From assembly GCA_029721515.1 (NCBI GenBank), contig CM056561.1, positions 4,116,001 to 4,180,000 of the forward strand: a stretch of 64,000 nucleotides of DNA, in the 5' to 3' direction. Position 1 is the first letter of the stretch. Every line of letters begins with the position of its first letter. This document shows positions 13,694-20,693 of this stretch, piece by piece. The notes beneath the pieces are model-generated. The model did no database searches, had not been told where the DNA came from, and saw nothing but the letters and a program-made list of their open reading frames with translations. The translations under genes and the position numbers were made by a program. The stretch comes from Synanceia verrucosa (lineage: Eukaryota > Chordata > Actinopteri > Perciformes > Synanceiidae).

Positions 13694-15700
13694 TTTTTTG
13701 GCACTCAAGCGTTGGATTTTAAATGAGGTCTACATACGTCATTGGCTCTGAAAGAGTTAATGTGAGCGTTCCACACTGTCTCATTAGGGTTGCACCTTTT
13801 TATATTTTGTATTTTTTGATTCAAATCAGATTTGGCTCAATTAGAAAATCAGTTTGCATGGCTTTAAGTCATGACAGGTGAGCGTAGCCCATCCAATCTA
13901 TCTGGAAAAATGGACCTTGTCTGGTTTACCATGTTTGGGTGTGTCTGTTTTTCTGTCATTACCCTGCATATGTGTCTATGATTAATTTTTTGTTAACAAG
14001 AGCAACAACTTCTCCGTAGAGCGAGCCTCTTAAAAACACACCTAGTGGCTTTAGAGATGGGGTGAGATTTGGTTTTAGGTTGCTATTAAATCAAAGATCA
14101 CTACTCTGTGTTGCAGAACAACCACATGCAGCGTGCCTTACTTCAGCAGGTTAGCCCCTGTAAGCCGTGCGCTGATCCTCACATGAATCTACCAGAGAAA
14201 GGTAACGCAGCACAGACAGGTTAATACACAGCGTCACGTACAGGAGGAGATGTATCGTGTGCTGACACGTCTTTGTATCCCCCTGTAGTGTTTCCTAACA
14301 CTCCCAGCAGCTGGAGTCTGGATGGAGAGAACAGGGAGCAGGTGTCCTACATGCCGGCTTCTGCTGGAGGAGTAATGATGCCCCCCGTCCCACCCAGGTC
14401 CTTCCCACCAGGTACTCTTACTTTACACTCTATTTAAGACCATTATGTGAGACCTTTTTAAGCAATGCATGCATTGATCAGCATGGATTTCACTTTGCAG
14501 GACACTTCCTGATGCACTGTGATGCGTTTCACCACCAGAACAGCGACCCTCCCCCTGCCCTGCCTGTCCGTTCAGTTCGAAAGGTACTTCCATCAGAAAT
14601 AATACATGTAAAGCTCTGCTTTCCTTCCCTCTCAGCCTCATGCTTTTCCCTTTTCTCTTCTCCATGTTTCTCGGTTTTTAAATTTACATGAATACCTCAT
14701 ATCAGAGTTTTCTGAAATGCATTTTTAAATTCTTATTTTCAGTCTTTTGTCATGGTGACCTTGTCTTTGCAGAGGCTCTCTTTTCCCAAATGGTCCCACA
14801 CGCTTACAGTCAGAGTGTTAACTATGCTGTAGAAATACCTGATGATGACTTTCAGTTCAGTCATAGTCACAAACCCATTTAAAGAGACTAAATGTCTGAA
14901 ATATCAAAATTAAGAAGTCGTTGGCTCTGTATCTTTGGACGTGTAGTTCCAGCCTTTCTGACAGCATATGAAGGCAGTGTGAGTAATGTTGAAAGTCAGG
15001 TTGTCATGACAACGCTGGACTCCTTTAACTGTGAGTCAAGACAAAGATGCCCACTCTCTCTCTCTCTATCTCTCTCTGACTCTCTCTCCAGTCTCCCCTC
15101 CACCCGATCCCTGGCTCCCCCACCAGTCCTCAGTCGGCTCTGGGTGGCAGTAACTCCACCCTGTCAGGCAGCGCCAGCAGCGGCGTCTCCTCTCTGAGTG
15201 AGAGTAACTTTGGGGGCCAGTACCCAGACCCGGGCCCCATTAGGAATGATGCTCTGGAGCCTCTTCCCAGTCACCTGTGGTCCCCACCTGATGAGTACCT
15301 GGCCTCTCCCTACCTGCACATCCACTATGGTGGACCAGAGATGGACTCCGTGGACCCGGTCCGCCCCTTCCACTACCGCAGCCCAGCATCGCACCCGCAC
15401 AACCACCCGCATGCCCACGCTCACGCCCACCCTGGGCTGGACAGCCACTCCCACGGACCTCCACCTCATCACCACGCTCCCACTCACGGCCCCCACCACA
15501 TCCCCTACCGCCGGCCTCAGCCTCCAGCCGTTCCGCCTAAACCCTACCTGAGAGAGGGCTGCATCCCAGAGGAGGAGCTGCCGCCTCAGCCCATCCCTCT
15601 GCCCCGCAGGATCTTCCACTCCCCTCACGGCCACCGGGAGGACCAGGGGAAGCATCCCTGGGAGCAGTGCATCAGCGAGGAGCACGAGGAGACCCAGTGA
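1..15700 (+). CDS. dock3: dock3, dedicator of cytokinesis 3, C-terminal half (24 spliced exons; 5' end outside window)
   Basis: DOCK3 (MOCA) is a cytoplasmic, mainly neuronal guanine-nucleotide exchange factor that activates Rac1 through its DHR-2 domain in axon growth. Twenty-four exons join in phase to 1015 codons plus TGA. Window residues 1-160 are the region before DHR-2; residues about 161-560 form DHR-2 (from NFYKSEVNKEDMYIRYIHKL to about the TSLHH end). The segment GVIDAAVNGG (exon at 11290-11469) matches the helix that carries the nucleotide-sensor valine in DOCK2 and DOCK9. The tail after residue 564 is rich in Ser, Pro and His with PxxP motifs (PPVPPR, PAVPPKPY). The tail words MSPESVRLIHRHSPLN and HSSSSLSSHTSSEAGN are DOCK3-type, so I prefer DOCK3 over DOCK4. 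The first exon is cut by the window edge. Confidence 0.95.
243..391 (+). CDS. dock3: dock3 exon, PHFIPGMMGPFLGVTLVP segment
   Basis: Acceptor ATCCAG|GCGAC and donor AAACAG|GTCAGT. The exon is 149 bp, phase 1 to 0. It encodes a highly conserved DOCK A/B-subfamily block ending MMDWEQRKNGNFKQ. Confidence 0.9.
503..588 (+). CDS. dock3: dock3 exon
   Basis: Acceptor GTGTGTAG|GTGGAAG and donor CTTTT|GTGAGC. The exon is 86 bp, phase 0 to 2, and encodes VEAELMDKLDSMV...RELFSL. The TG-rich tract serves as its polypyrimidine region. Confidence 0.88.
703..729 (+). CDS. dock3: dock3 27-bp microexon
   Basis: Acceptor CACTGCAG|GACCCAG and donor CCAAG|GTGAGG. Only 27 bp, phase 2 to 2, encoding TQLFGPYP. 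Skipping it would keep the frame. Confidence 0.88.
830..925 (+). CDS. dock3: dock3 exon
   Basis: Acceptor TCTCTGCAG|CCTGC and donor TTACAG|GTATGC. The exon is 96 bp and encodes LLEKIEQETWRETGISFVTS and onward to RLLDY. Confidence 0.9.
1015..1078 (+). CDS. dock3: dock3 exon
   Basis: Acceptor TTTTTAG|GGACTG and donor CTCATG|GTAAGA. The exon is 64 bp and encodes DCMKGDEMENKNKIGGTVNL M, just ahead of DHR-2. Confidence 0.9.
1167..1260 (+). CDS. dock3: dock3 exon, start of DHR-2
   Basis: Acceptor CCCCAG|AACTTC and donor TCACAG|GTAAAC. The exon is 94 bp and encodes NFYKSEVNKEDMYIRYIHKL CDLHLQAEDFT, the N-terminal helices of DHR-2 lobe A. Confidence 0.9.
1261..3484 (+). other. dock3 intron with degenerate repeats
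   Basis: 2.2 kb without exon signals. A degenerate interspersed repeat lies near 2190-2310 (words CTGAAGAAGCCTCTTGGATG and AGAGGTGAAAC). A degenerate copy of the GGGCTGCAACTAA family lies near 2693-2900. I see nothing else. Confidence 0.5.
2693..2900 (+). repeat. degenerate GGGCTGCAACTAA-family repeat
   Basis: Starts AGGGCTGCAACTAATGAC, followed by AT-rich sequence with GTCTTTTAGAAAATGTGGAG. Related to the copies near 22.9, 44.8, 46.3 and 48.6 kb. Confidence 0.55.
3485..3633 (+). CDS. dock3: dock3 exon, DHR-2 lobe A, ending at a GC splice donor
   Basis: Acceptor CGACAACAG|AGGCAG. The exon is 149 bp and encodes EAAFTLLLYWELLQWEDRPL and onward to YFNKGK. The only donor that keeps the protein continuous with the next exon is GGCAAG|GCGAGT, so this intron is GC-AG. 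Confidence 0.92.
5041..5058. repeat. TA microsatellite, insertion site of the Tc1 copy
   Basis: (TA)n directly abuts the left inverted repeat and supplies the TA target. Confidence 0.8.
5059..6661 (-). mobile_element. Tc1/mariner-type DNA transposon (1603 bp) in a dock3 intron
   Basis: Terminal inverted repeats at 5059-5109 and 6611-6661 match over 51 bases (start CAGTCATGGAAAAAATTATT) and then diverge. TA dinucleotides flank both ends as the Tc1/mariner target duplication, and the left one is the end of a TA microsatellite. A broken transposase lies between, on the minus strand, opposite to dock3. Confidence 0.95.
5358..6380 (-). pseudogene. Tc1-like transposase, frameshifted
   Basis: Reads MPKTKELCEATKAAILALLE and a helix-turn-helix start, then runs into a stop after MSERQVAKN; a +/-1 shift there continues the protein. 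A long frame (5831-6097) has the first catalytic Asp in VLFSDESNFEL. A second shift near 5825 leads to the frame 5358-5807 with the second Asp in FQQDNAPCHTA and the Glu in SPDLNPIENLW. Thirty-four residues separate Asp from Glu, so it is DD34E, as in Tc1. At least two frameshifts make this copy inactive. Confidence 0.92.
7592..7678 (+). CDS. dock3: dock3 exon
   Basis: Acceptor CTTTGCAG|TGCTGG and donor ATACGG|GTGAGT. The exon is 87 bp, phase 0 to 0, encoding CWEYGISLCRELAFQYETLY DYQSLSWIR. Confidence 0.92.
7908..8012 (+). CDS. dock3: dock3 exon
   Basis: Acceptor TGTGACAG|AAAATG and donor CTCAGG|GTAAAT. The exon is 105 bp, phase 0 to 0, encoding KMEAAYYDNIIEQQRIEPEF FRMGFYGRKFPFFLR, a hallmark DHR-2 block. 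Confidence 0.93.
8330..8540. repeat. interspersed repeat (AGATATTTCCCTCAGGAGTT family)
   Basis: Shares TAGCAGC, AGATATTTCCCTCAGGAGTT and GAGAATATTGGATTTACATT with a copy at 56560-56900 and a partial one at 18118-18200. I see no inverted termini. Confidence 0.7.
8769..8910 (+). CDS. dock3: dock3 exon
   Basis: Acceptor TTCCACAG|AACAAG and donor CTCAGT|GTATCC. The exon is 142 bp, phase 0 to 1, encoding NKEFVCRGYDYERLEDFQQR and onward to LQSDAQ. Confidence 0.92.
9242..9408 (+). CDS. dock3: dock3 exon
   Basis: Acceptor GCTTCTAG|ACTTGC and donor TTCAGG|GTACGG. The exon is 167 bp, phase 1 to 0, encoding LQIYAVTPVSDISDVPQLER and onward to DRPFHKGPKDRENEFR. Confidence 0.93.
9409..10994 (+). other. 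dock3 intron with foldback element
   Basis: About 1.6 kb. Holds a short interspersed fragment near 9911-9955 (CAATTTTGTTTATATAGCTC) and the foldback at 10025-10328. No exon seen. Confidence 0.5.
10025..10328. repeat. foldback (imperfect palindrome) about 300 bp
   Basis: The left arm (10025-about 10150, GCTCCCATGCACCCTGGAAA) and the right arm (about 10200-10328, reverse complement beginning GTTCCCATGCTTCCTGGAAA) pair over most of their length, including CTGGAAAACCTGGAAA, GACCAATTTTCCAGTCATGG and GTTAAGTTATCCTGG. The loop is about 50 AT-rich bases. Confidence 0.85.
10995..11081 (+). CDS. dock3: dock3 exon
   Basis: Acceptor GTGACAG|AGTCTG and donor GAAGTG|GTGAGG. The exon is 87 bp, phase 0 to 0, encoding SLWIERTTLILSRPLPGISR WAEVERREV. 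Confidence 0.92.
11290..11469 (+). CDS. dock3: dock3 exon carrying the predicted nucleotide-sensor helix of DHR-2
   Basis: Acceptor TATTTCCAG|ATGGAG and donor CAGGAG|GTAGAA. The exon is 180 bp, 60 codons. It encodes MEVSPLENAIYVVENKTQEL, then LSMCLNGVIDAAVNGGIARY QE. The Val in DAAVNGG aligns with the residue that senses nucleotide and Mg2+ in solved DOCK structures. Confidence 0.93.
11557..11640 (+). CDS. dock3: dock3 exon
   Basis: Acceptor CTACGACAG|GCCTTC and donor GAACAG|GTCGGA. The exon is 84 bp, phase 0 to 0, encoding AFFDKDYISSHPEDTERITH LKDLMQEQ. The next intron is only 90 bp. Confidence 0.92.
11731..11847 (+). CDS. dock3: dock3 exon, end of DHR-2 (lobe C)
   Basis: Acceptor TGTGAACAG|GTGCAC and donor CATCAT|GTGAGT. 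The exon is 117 bp, phase 0 to 0, encoding VHILGVGLAVHEKLVHPEMR PLHKKLVDQFHMMRTSLHH. Confidence 0.93.
11951..12072 (+). CDS. dock3: dock3 exon, start of C-terminal tail
   Basis: Acceptor GACCCAGCAG|GGTGTG and donor CACAG|GTCAGT. The exon is 122 bp and encodes GVPGVDRFGPAGCQGVNSPR and onward to MSPESVRLIHRH. The acceptor has a weak pyrimidine tract but is the one that keeps the phase. Confidence 0.85.
12152..12287 (+). CDS. dock3: dock3 exon, Ser-rich tail
   Basis: Acceptor GTCCTGCAG|CCCTCT and donor ATGCAG|GTGAGC. The exon is 136 bp and encodes PLNLQGSIRHSSSSLSSHTS SEAGNLVIMTDGLMGEHPEE and onward to LHMQ. Confidence 0.92.
12466..12547 (+). CDS. dock3: dock3 exon, Ser-rich tail
   Basis: Acceptor TTTTTGCAG|CCCAGC and donor CCAGAG|GTGAGA. 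The exon is 82 bp, phase 0 to 1, encoding PSPSSSSLSSIRSNSSQIIN SAPSSAR. Confidence 0.92.
12700..12815 (+). CDS. dock3: dock3 exon
   Basis: Acceptor CTGTCCAG|GCTCTC and donor GGACAG|GTAGGA. The exon is 116 bp, phase 1 to 0, encoding GSPSLPDKAKHNREVMILLP and onward to YYNMAENGQ. Confidence 0.92.
12992..13328 (+). mobile_element. tRNA-derived SINE-like repeat (Mermaid-like) nested in the TTAA element
   Basis: Begins ACGGTGGTGTAGTGGTTAGC (A-box-like) with GGGTTCGAATCCCGGG (B-box-like). It continues GTGGAGTTTGCATGCTCTCC and GGGATAGGCTCCAGCCCCCC and ends in GATGGATGGATGG-type units, as the common fish repeat does. It replaces about 50 bases of the host element. The family name is from memory. Confidence 0.75.
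13618..13692. repeat. (AT)n microsatellite, 75 bp
   Basis: Uninterrupted alternating AT inside TTAA element copy 1. Confidence 0.97.
14117..14201 (+). CDS. dock3: dock3 exon
   Basis: Acceptor GTGTTGCAG|AACAAC and donor GAAAG|GTAACG. The exon is 85 bp, phase 0 to 1, encoding NNHMQRALLQQVSPCKPCAD PHMNLPEK. Confidence 0.9.
14289..14411 (+). CDS. dock3: dock3 in-frame (123-bp) proline-rich exon, probable cassette
   Basis: Acceptor CCCTGTAG|TGTTTC and donor CACCAG|GTACTC. The exon is 123 bp, phase 1 to 1. It encodes VFPNTPSSWSLDGENREQVS YMPASAGG and then MMPPVPPRSFPP, which contains a class II SH3-ligand pattern (PPVPPR). Skipping it joins AAAG to GACAC and reads EK-GHF in frame. As I recall it, mammalian DOCK3 reads EKGH at this place. 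Confidence 0.85.
14501..14583 (+). CDS. dock3: dock3 exon
   Basis: Acceptor CTTTGCAG|GACACT and donor CGAAAG|GTACTT. The exon is 83 bp, phase 1 to 0, encoding HFLMHCDAFHHQNSDPPPAL PVRSVRK. It contains a PPALPVR SH3-ligand-like motif. Confidence 0.9.
15050..15091 (+). repeat. TC-rich tract ahead of the last dock3 exon
   Basis: (CTCT)n interrupted by A and GAC, ending CTCTCTCTCCAG. It works as an extended polypyrimidine tract. Confidence 0.8.
15092..15700 (+). CDS. dock3: dock3 terminal coding exon, His-rich C-terminus and stop
   Basis: A long TC-rich polypyrimidine tract leads to acceptor CTCTCCAG|TCTCCC. There are 202 codons plus TGA at 15698. It begins SPLHPIPGSPTSPQSALGGS and continues with SGSASSGVSSLSESNFGG. 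It then carries a tract with about 16 His in about 55 residues (roughly 15368-15530), followed by QPPAVPPKPYLRE, a class II SH3-ligand pattern. The polypeptide ends EEHEETQ. Confidence 0.95.
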   Translation, partial: SPLHPIPGSPTSPQSALGGSNSTLSGSASSGVSSLSESNFGGQYPDPGPIRNDALEPLPSHLWSPPDEYLASPYLHIHYGGPEMDSVDPVRPFHYRSPASHPHNHPHAHAHAHPGLDSHSHGPPPHHHAPTHGPHHIPYRRPQPPAVPPKPYLREGCIPEEELPPQPIPLPRRIFHSPHGHREDQGKHPWEQCISEEHEETQ

Positions 15701-17880
15701 TGACGAGGCTCCAGATATATTTCAGTTAGAGCCTTCTTCTCCTTGTCTTCTTTTCTTCATTTGCACTGAGTTAAAGGAGCATTAGCAGGAAGAGTCTAAT
15801 GTCAAGCTGGTGTTCAGTTTAATTTCAGTGCACATGAAGCAGAGAAAAGAAGGAGCAGACCTCCGTGAATCTACGGTATGAGGCACAGCTGCCGTCGCTG
15901 CTCTTAGATTTAATTAAAAGAAATGTGTCTGTTGAACAAGACCACAGATTAACTTTATTCAGAAATTGATGTTGATTGTACACAACCGTACAACTCGTCT
16001 GTGAGCATGTTTTTTTCATTTGAGAATAATACGACAGCAGCAGTTTTGTGAATCATAACCAACATGATGCAGGGTGCAGTGTACGCTCTGAACTCCCTTC
16101 ATTTTGCTTTTCATGGCACTTTCACAACACAAGGCAACAACCGAAGGTCATTATTCACAGTGAAGTGACTTCAAATGCTTCATAAATACGTAATTACAGA
16201 ATTCATTTTGGTGTTTTCAAAGGCTTACGTCCATTATGTTTTCCAAAACACTGTTAAGTGCTCCTTAATAGTGAATCATATCAGATGGCGCACTCTGACA
16301 TGCGTTGCAGCCGGGCTGTCATGATTCACAGGTTGGACTTGCAGCTCTCCTCTTGGACCGGCATCTCAAGGGACACAAACTTTCAATTTCTCATCCGTAC
16401 CGCTGCGTATGGAAACCTACGTGAATGTATTCAGATGTTCTATTTGTATTGCACACGCTGCAGTGCTGGTTTTTGTTTTAAGTGCTTTAAGTTGAGTCTG
16501 TTGTTGAAGAAGTCTCTATTTGTCTCTTTGGTGTGACAAAGATGTCTGGAGAGGAAGGAGAGTGTGAACTGAGGACGGTGACAGACTGGCCTCAGCCTGT
16601 GCTGTTTGATCTCTCCACACCTCGACCACCTGCTGGACTCTGAAGGTTAACACCATTCTCCCTCTTTCTCCCTCCATATTTTCCTTCTCTGTGTGGTTGT
16701 CAGACCATGTTGAGCAGTGAGGGCTGAACCTGGACAGCTGTAGTTGGATTGCATTGTCCCCCCCGCCCACTGAGTGGCCAGTCGAGGAGCCCACTCAGAC
16801 AGCGTTGGAATCGCCTACCTGCCTTAAGTGCATTCAGATGCAGTTTGACCTCTCATCCGGACTGTGAGAAGCTCATTTATCTACAGCCTCCTTTCTCCTT
16901 TTCATTCTGTTCACTATGCGCTTCATGTAGGAACAAAAAAAAAAAAGAAAAAAAGAAATGATATCTGCCTAGTGATGTTTTGTATGGTTTCGTCCCGCTT
17001 TGGTTTCAGGTTGTTGTTTGGTTTGTAGCGCTGATATTTCTTATTCTGCCTGCGGATCTTTCTCAATCACCTTCTGTTGTGTGAAAGCTAATGATGTGTT
17101 CAGGAACCCGGACTGAGAGAGAGGTTTAATTTTTGTGGAGCAGAGGAACAGCACTGTTTATTTGATGTAGTTGGTTGGAAGGATATAGCTAATATTTTAA
17201 CAATTACTTGTTTTCCTGCTTGTTTTTTTTTTTTTTTTGCAGGTGGATGTTTTGTGTTACCGTACATCAAGTTGTCAGCTGACTAGACAACATCTATTTT
17301 TGTATGTGAGATCATCAGTTGTGTGAACATATTTCAGAAACCGTACCGAGACAGAAGGCCTCAGCATCAGCTGCTGTACTTTGTATGGAGATGAACCTGC
17401 GGTTAGATATATTCAATATGTGAGTATCTCTCTGAGGATAACTGGTGACTGAAGTGATACTCAAAATATAGGAACAGTAGAATTTTTCAATGTAAATTCT
17501 GTTATTGTACATACAGCAGTATTGTGAAATATTTTTGAGAATTATTGCAGACACCCCAAAAAGGTTTATCGTTGTTTTGTGTATATACATGTACTCCAGA
17601 GATCAGTGTAATTGATAAATATCTATAATCAGTGTTTGAAAAAGGACAAATCCATTAGACTGTGGCCGTCTCCACCGTTCTTGACTTTGAGTCTTCTCAT
17701 ATAAATACTTTATACACTTTTCAATGTGCTTTCCTGTACATATGGTGTTAGCATGATCAAACAGTGTTTGGTTGTAAAAGTGGTTTTCCTACTCCCATAA
17801 CTGCTGTGGTATGGAATTCATTAACAATGCCAAACATTAAAGACAATCTTTTATCAGCTCGAACTCTTCCTCCTCACCTG
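15701..17880 (+). other. dock3: dock3 3' UTR (predicted)
   Basis: No coding frame continues after the TGA. The stretch is AT-rich with A- and T-runs, as expected of a 3' UTR. I place its end near the ATTAAA at 17836 because a TG-rich downstream element follows. Shorter forms are possible. Confidence 0.55.
17836..17841 (+). terminator. candidate poly(A) signal of dock3 (ATTAAA)
   Basis: ATTAAA is the commonest variant hexamer. It is followed at 17879-17898 by a TGTGCTGTGCTGTGATTGGT-like GU-rich element, which fits a cleavage site about 15-30 bases after the hexamer. Confidence 0.45.
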
Positions 17881-17914
17881 TGCTGTGCTGTGATTGGTGG
17901 AGCAGTATGCCCAG

Positions 17915-17933
17915 TGGCCACTAGAGGGCGCTG
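17915..17933 (+). promoter_or_regulatory. candidate CTCF-binding site
   Basis: TGGCCACTAGAGGGCGCTG fits the vertebrate core CCASYAGRKGGCRSY at every position I can compare. It sits between two converging genes, where an insulator would be useful. Judged by eye, not scored. Confidence 0.55.
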
Positions 17934-18117
17934 TTTGTCAGGAAAATACAGACAGAGGACACCAGTTTTGTTCTGCTGGTTGTTTTCTAAGTGCCAGGCG
18001 TTGAGTTGGTCACATATGGTCAATATAATGAGAACAGGAGTCGTCTGTGGTTACAAACCTGAATCTGGAGCACCAGACGGCTCACAGCTGCAGTCAAAAC
18101 ATCCAACAGACATCCTA

Positions 18118-18200
18118 TTTACCTCAGGAGATGGTAGAGACCAAAAAAAGATAAAAAAAATAAGGTGAATATTTGGCCTTAAATTAATTCACCAGGTGAT
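18118..18200. repeat. fragment of the AGATATTTCCCTCAGGAGTT family
   Basis: TTTACCTCAGGAGATGGTAG, then GGTGAATATTTGG and CACCAGGTGA match the interior and end of the copies at 8330 and 56560. Confidence 0.55.
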
Positions 18201-18404
18201 CAGTATTAGTGTTGCTGCATTAAAGGAACACTATTGGCAGAAATACAATATGATATTAATACGTTTGTTTTCTTTGGTGTGCAATCAGCTTGGATTAATA
18301 ACTGTTCAGATTAAGATGTTTTTATATACATAAATAGTGGGTCTCTAACCAAAAAAAGCAAACAAACCGAGGCTATCAGTCGTTTGTGTTACCTGTTAGC
18401 AAAA

Positions 18405-18515
18405 GTTGCAAGTACCTGGAGTAGTGAAATAAAAAGTACAATATTCCCCCAAAGTGTGCTCTCAAATGGAAACAATCAAAAAAGTACAAGTACCTCTAAA
18501 TTCTGTTTAAGCACA
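18405..18515 (-). repeat. hAT-like MITE fragment
   Basis: AAAAAGTACAATATTCCCCC, CTCAAATGG, AAAGTACAAGTACCTC follow the order of the common fish element that starts AAGTAACTAAGTACATTTAC, in reverse orientation. Confidence 0.6.
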
Positions 18516-18539
18516 TCACCAAGCAGCATAGTGTGCATG

Positions 18540-18541
<2 letters not shown>

Positions 18542-18571
<30 letters not shown>
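18542..18571. repeat. (TG)n microsatellite
   Basis: Fifteen uninterrupted TG units. Confidence 0.95.
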
Positions 18572-18574
<3 letters not shown>

Positions 18575-19744
18575 GTAGGTAAGATTATGTATCACACACC
18601 CCCGGGTCCACCAAAGAAGTAAAAAGACATAAAAAAGACAAACTCTTGAGTTGCAGTGACGGCTAAGGTCCCTGCTCCCACCAGCTCAAGCTTCTCTTCG
18701 TCTCTAATGTTACACTTTGATATCTAAAGTCAGCGTATGTCTTTCTTTGTGGAGTTAAACTAAAGTTTTATTGCTCCACAGAAAGAAAACTCAACATGGT
18801 CTGTGTTATAAATAAATGTACTGGCAACTCTTACTGCAGATGTCAGAGTGATGAGTAGAGATGTGGCCTACAGGTGGCACAAGTGACCCACTGAGAGGCT
18901 CATGTCATGTTTGAAAATGCAGCATTAAAAATCCTCATGAAAGAAGAATCACTATCACTAATGTTAAAGTACAAGTGTTATCATGATGAGGAGAAAAGGA
19001 ATCTGGATGGATAGAGAGGGTCATTTTTTAGTCTTGCCACTTGTTGGACTTGAGCTGAAAAACACTGAAGTTGAAAGCGTGGGCTGTGCATCTGTTTGCC
19101 TCTGAAATGTCTTTGGCAACAATGAGGCCTGTGTCTCCGTGTCTTGCATATCCATGAAGCAGACATGGAAAAAAAAAGCAGAAGAGTTGGGATGAAAGGA
19201 TCTGAGCTGCCTCTCCAGAGGATGATGATGCTGCGGTGCATGCTGATGCTGATACTGAATTTCATTTTTTACACTGTCACTGTGGCTCCCCTCCTCCTCA
19301 TGTCTTAAAACTACTTTGTCTGAGCACAGTGAGTGAATTCGGTGTAATAATGTGTTTCTCCTCACAGGATCTGTTGTTGTTTGTGTTCACTTGCATGCAT
19401 GTCAGTGCTCTTGGCTCTTCTGGGGTTGCTTTGTCTCGTTCTGCTGTTATTGTTTGGGGCACAAGAGCACACTGATGAGAAAAGCATCTCTCATACATCC
19501 TGGCAGCTGGAATGACGAGCTGCCATCCAGCCTCCTGTTTGGAAGAAAACAAAAATGACCTGGATCTGGCATCGCATCTCTTTGTGTGCACCAGCTTCCT
19601 GCTGAATGTGTGTTCTTGTGCTGCTCCATTAATTTGACATAAATTTAGTTTAAGTGCTGCATCGACTGTTTGAAAGCCTGTGAAGCAAATTAACAGCCTT
19701 TTGTAGGAAATGATTAAAAAATAAAACAAGAAGACAAATACGTC

Positions 19745-20347
19745 AGGAAACAAAGATTTTTAATAAATGAAACAATACTAATAAATAAAGATTAACAAGT
19801 CGCACCTTCAAAATAAAATCCAACAAAATGAACATAACACGGAACAGTAAAGTACAGTACCATAGCACAGATTATTTAAAAAAAAAAAAACAATCCCAAC
19901 CCCCGAGACATTTACAAATTTTCTTAAAAACTTCCAGAGGCAAACATAGACATTGTATAAAAGCATCATACAGTAGAGCATTTGTCATCTGAGTATAATT
20001 TACAAATTTGTTGAAGGATAAATACTGGTAGCTGACGTCTAACTTGAGATGCACATGTGCAAAATGTGATTTAAACATGTGTTTCTCAGGTGAGGTTCCA
20101 GCCCTGTTTTTAGTGATCAATAACAGTGATGAGGTGACGACGAAAGCAGTCCATCGATTCATGGGAAATTCACAAATTATCTATAACCGTACATGACTTT
20201 TAATAGCTTTCTCCACATCTCCATTGGTCTCTTCTCTGTTGGTGCATCATAGAATAAAAGTCAAGAGCATCTCTGCCGGCGGATATGGCTACATGAGGCG
20301 TTTTTGTGGAAGAACACTGCTGCTGTCCTTCGCCTGACTCTCCTGCA
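19745..20347 (-). other. pcbp4: pcbp4 3' UTR (predicted)
   Basis: AT-rich non-coding sequence runs from the stop codon to the last candidate poly(A) hexamer (ATTAAA on the minus strand at 19759-19764). A T/GT-rich downstream element lies at about 19725-19745. Confidence 0.5.
19759..19764 (-). terminator. candidate poly(A) signal of pcbp4 (ATTAAA)
   Basis: ATTAAA reads on the minus strand about 590 bases after the stop codon, and TTTGTCTTCTTGTTTTA follows. I see no AATAAA on this strand between the stop codon and this hexamer. Confidence 0.45.
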
Positions 20348-20693
20348 TCAGTAAGGAGCGAACTTCTGTCTCTCTGGCTTTTTGATGCAGTTGGCTGAGG
20401 AGATTTTGGCGGTGTAGGCAGCCAGAGAGTTGTGGGAGGGCGCCGCGGTGACGGCCACGGTGGGGCCGGGGCTTGACAGAGTCAGAAAGGGGACCGACTT
20501 CACCCCCAGCAGGCCGGAGAGGGGCATGGCGCCGTACGGTGTGCCCAGCATGTGAGCTGGGGTCAGGGCGCCCATGGTGGCCAGGGTGGGAGCAGGGGAG
20601 GCAGCTGGGGAGGCTGGCTGGGTGAAGGCCATGTTGAGGTCGACCGGAGCCGCCATGGTGGCTGCCTGGGCCGTGGATTTGGCTGTCTCTAAA
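20348..20693 (-). CDS. pcbp4: pcbp4 terminal coding exon, C-terminal tail and stop
   Basis: Acceptor CTCATAG|TTTAGAG. Reads LETAKSTAQAATMAAPVDLN, continues through TLATMGALTPAHMLGTPYGA and GLLGVKSVPFLTL to LAAYTAKISSANCIKKPERQ KFAPY, then TGA at 20348-20350. The LETAK word and the RQKF-PY end identify PCBP4. Confidence 0.95.

Larger units (their letters stand above)
12912..13760 (+). mobile_element. TTAA-flanked inverted-repeat element, copy 1 (interrupted)
   Basis: Ends TTAACTCACTGAGTGTCA and CTGAAAGAGTTAA, with the same interior as copies 2 and 3 (TTTCATCATGAAAAAAATG, AGATTCTGTTTGTTTTGCTC, ACTTCCTGATTTGATCTCTG). It is interrupted by a SINE at 12992-13328 and by an AT microsatellite at 13618-13692. 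Confidence 0.85.
17842..19744. other. gap between the converging dock3 and pcbp4 genes
   Basis: Holds the CTCF-like site at 17915, two repeat fragments (18118-18200 and 18405-18515), a TG microsatellite at 18542-18571 and otherwise non-coding sequence. No gene seen. Confidence 0.55.

Noticed and set aside
15164..15685. 173-codon minus-strand open frame opposite the last dock3 exon
   Set aside because: It is a shadow of the GC-rich dock3 terminal exon, which has clear DOCK3-type protein sequence on the plus strand.
1..15700. Calling the left-hand gene dock4 rather than dock3
   Set aside because: The catalytic domain is similar in both, but the C-terminal words MSPESVRLIHRHSPLN and SSSSLSSHTSSEAGN follow DOCK3.
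20348..20656. Treating MAAPVDLNMAFTQ as a start of a separate small protein
   Set aside because: It is the internal methionine of the last pcbp4 exon. The frame continues upstream through LETAKSTAQAAT to a proper acceptor.
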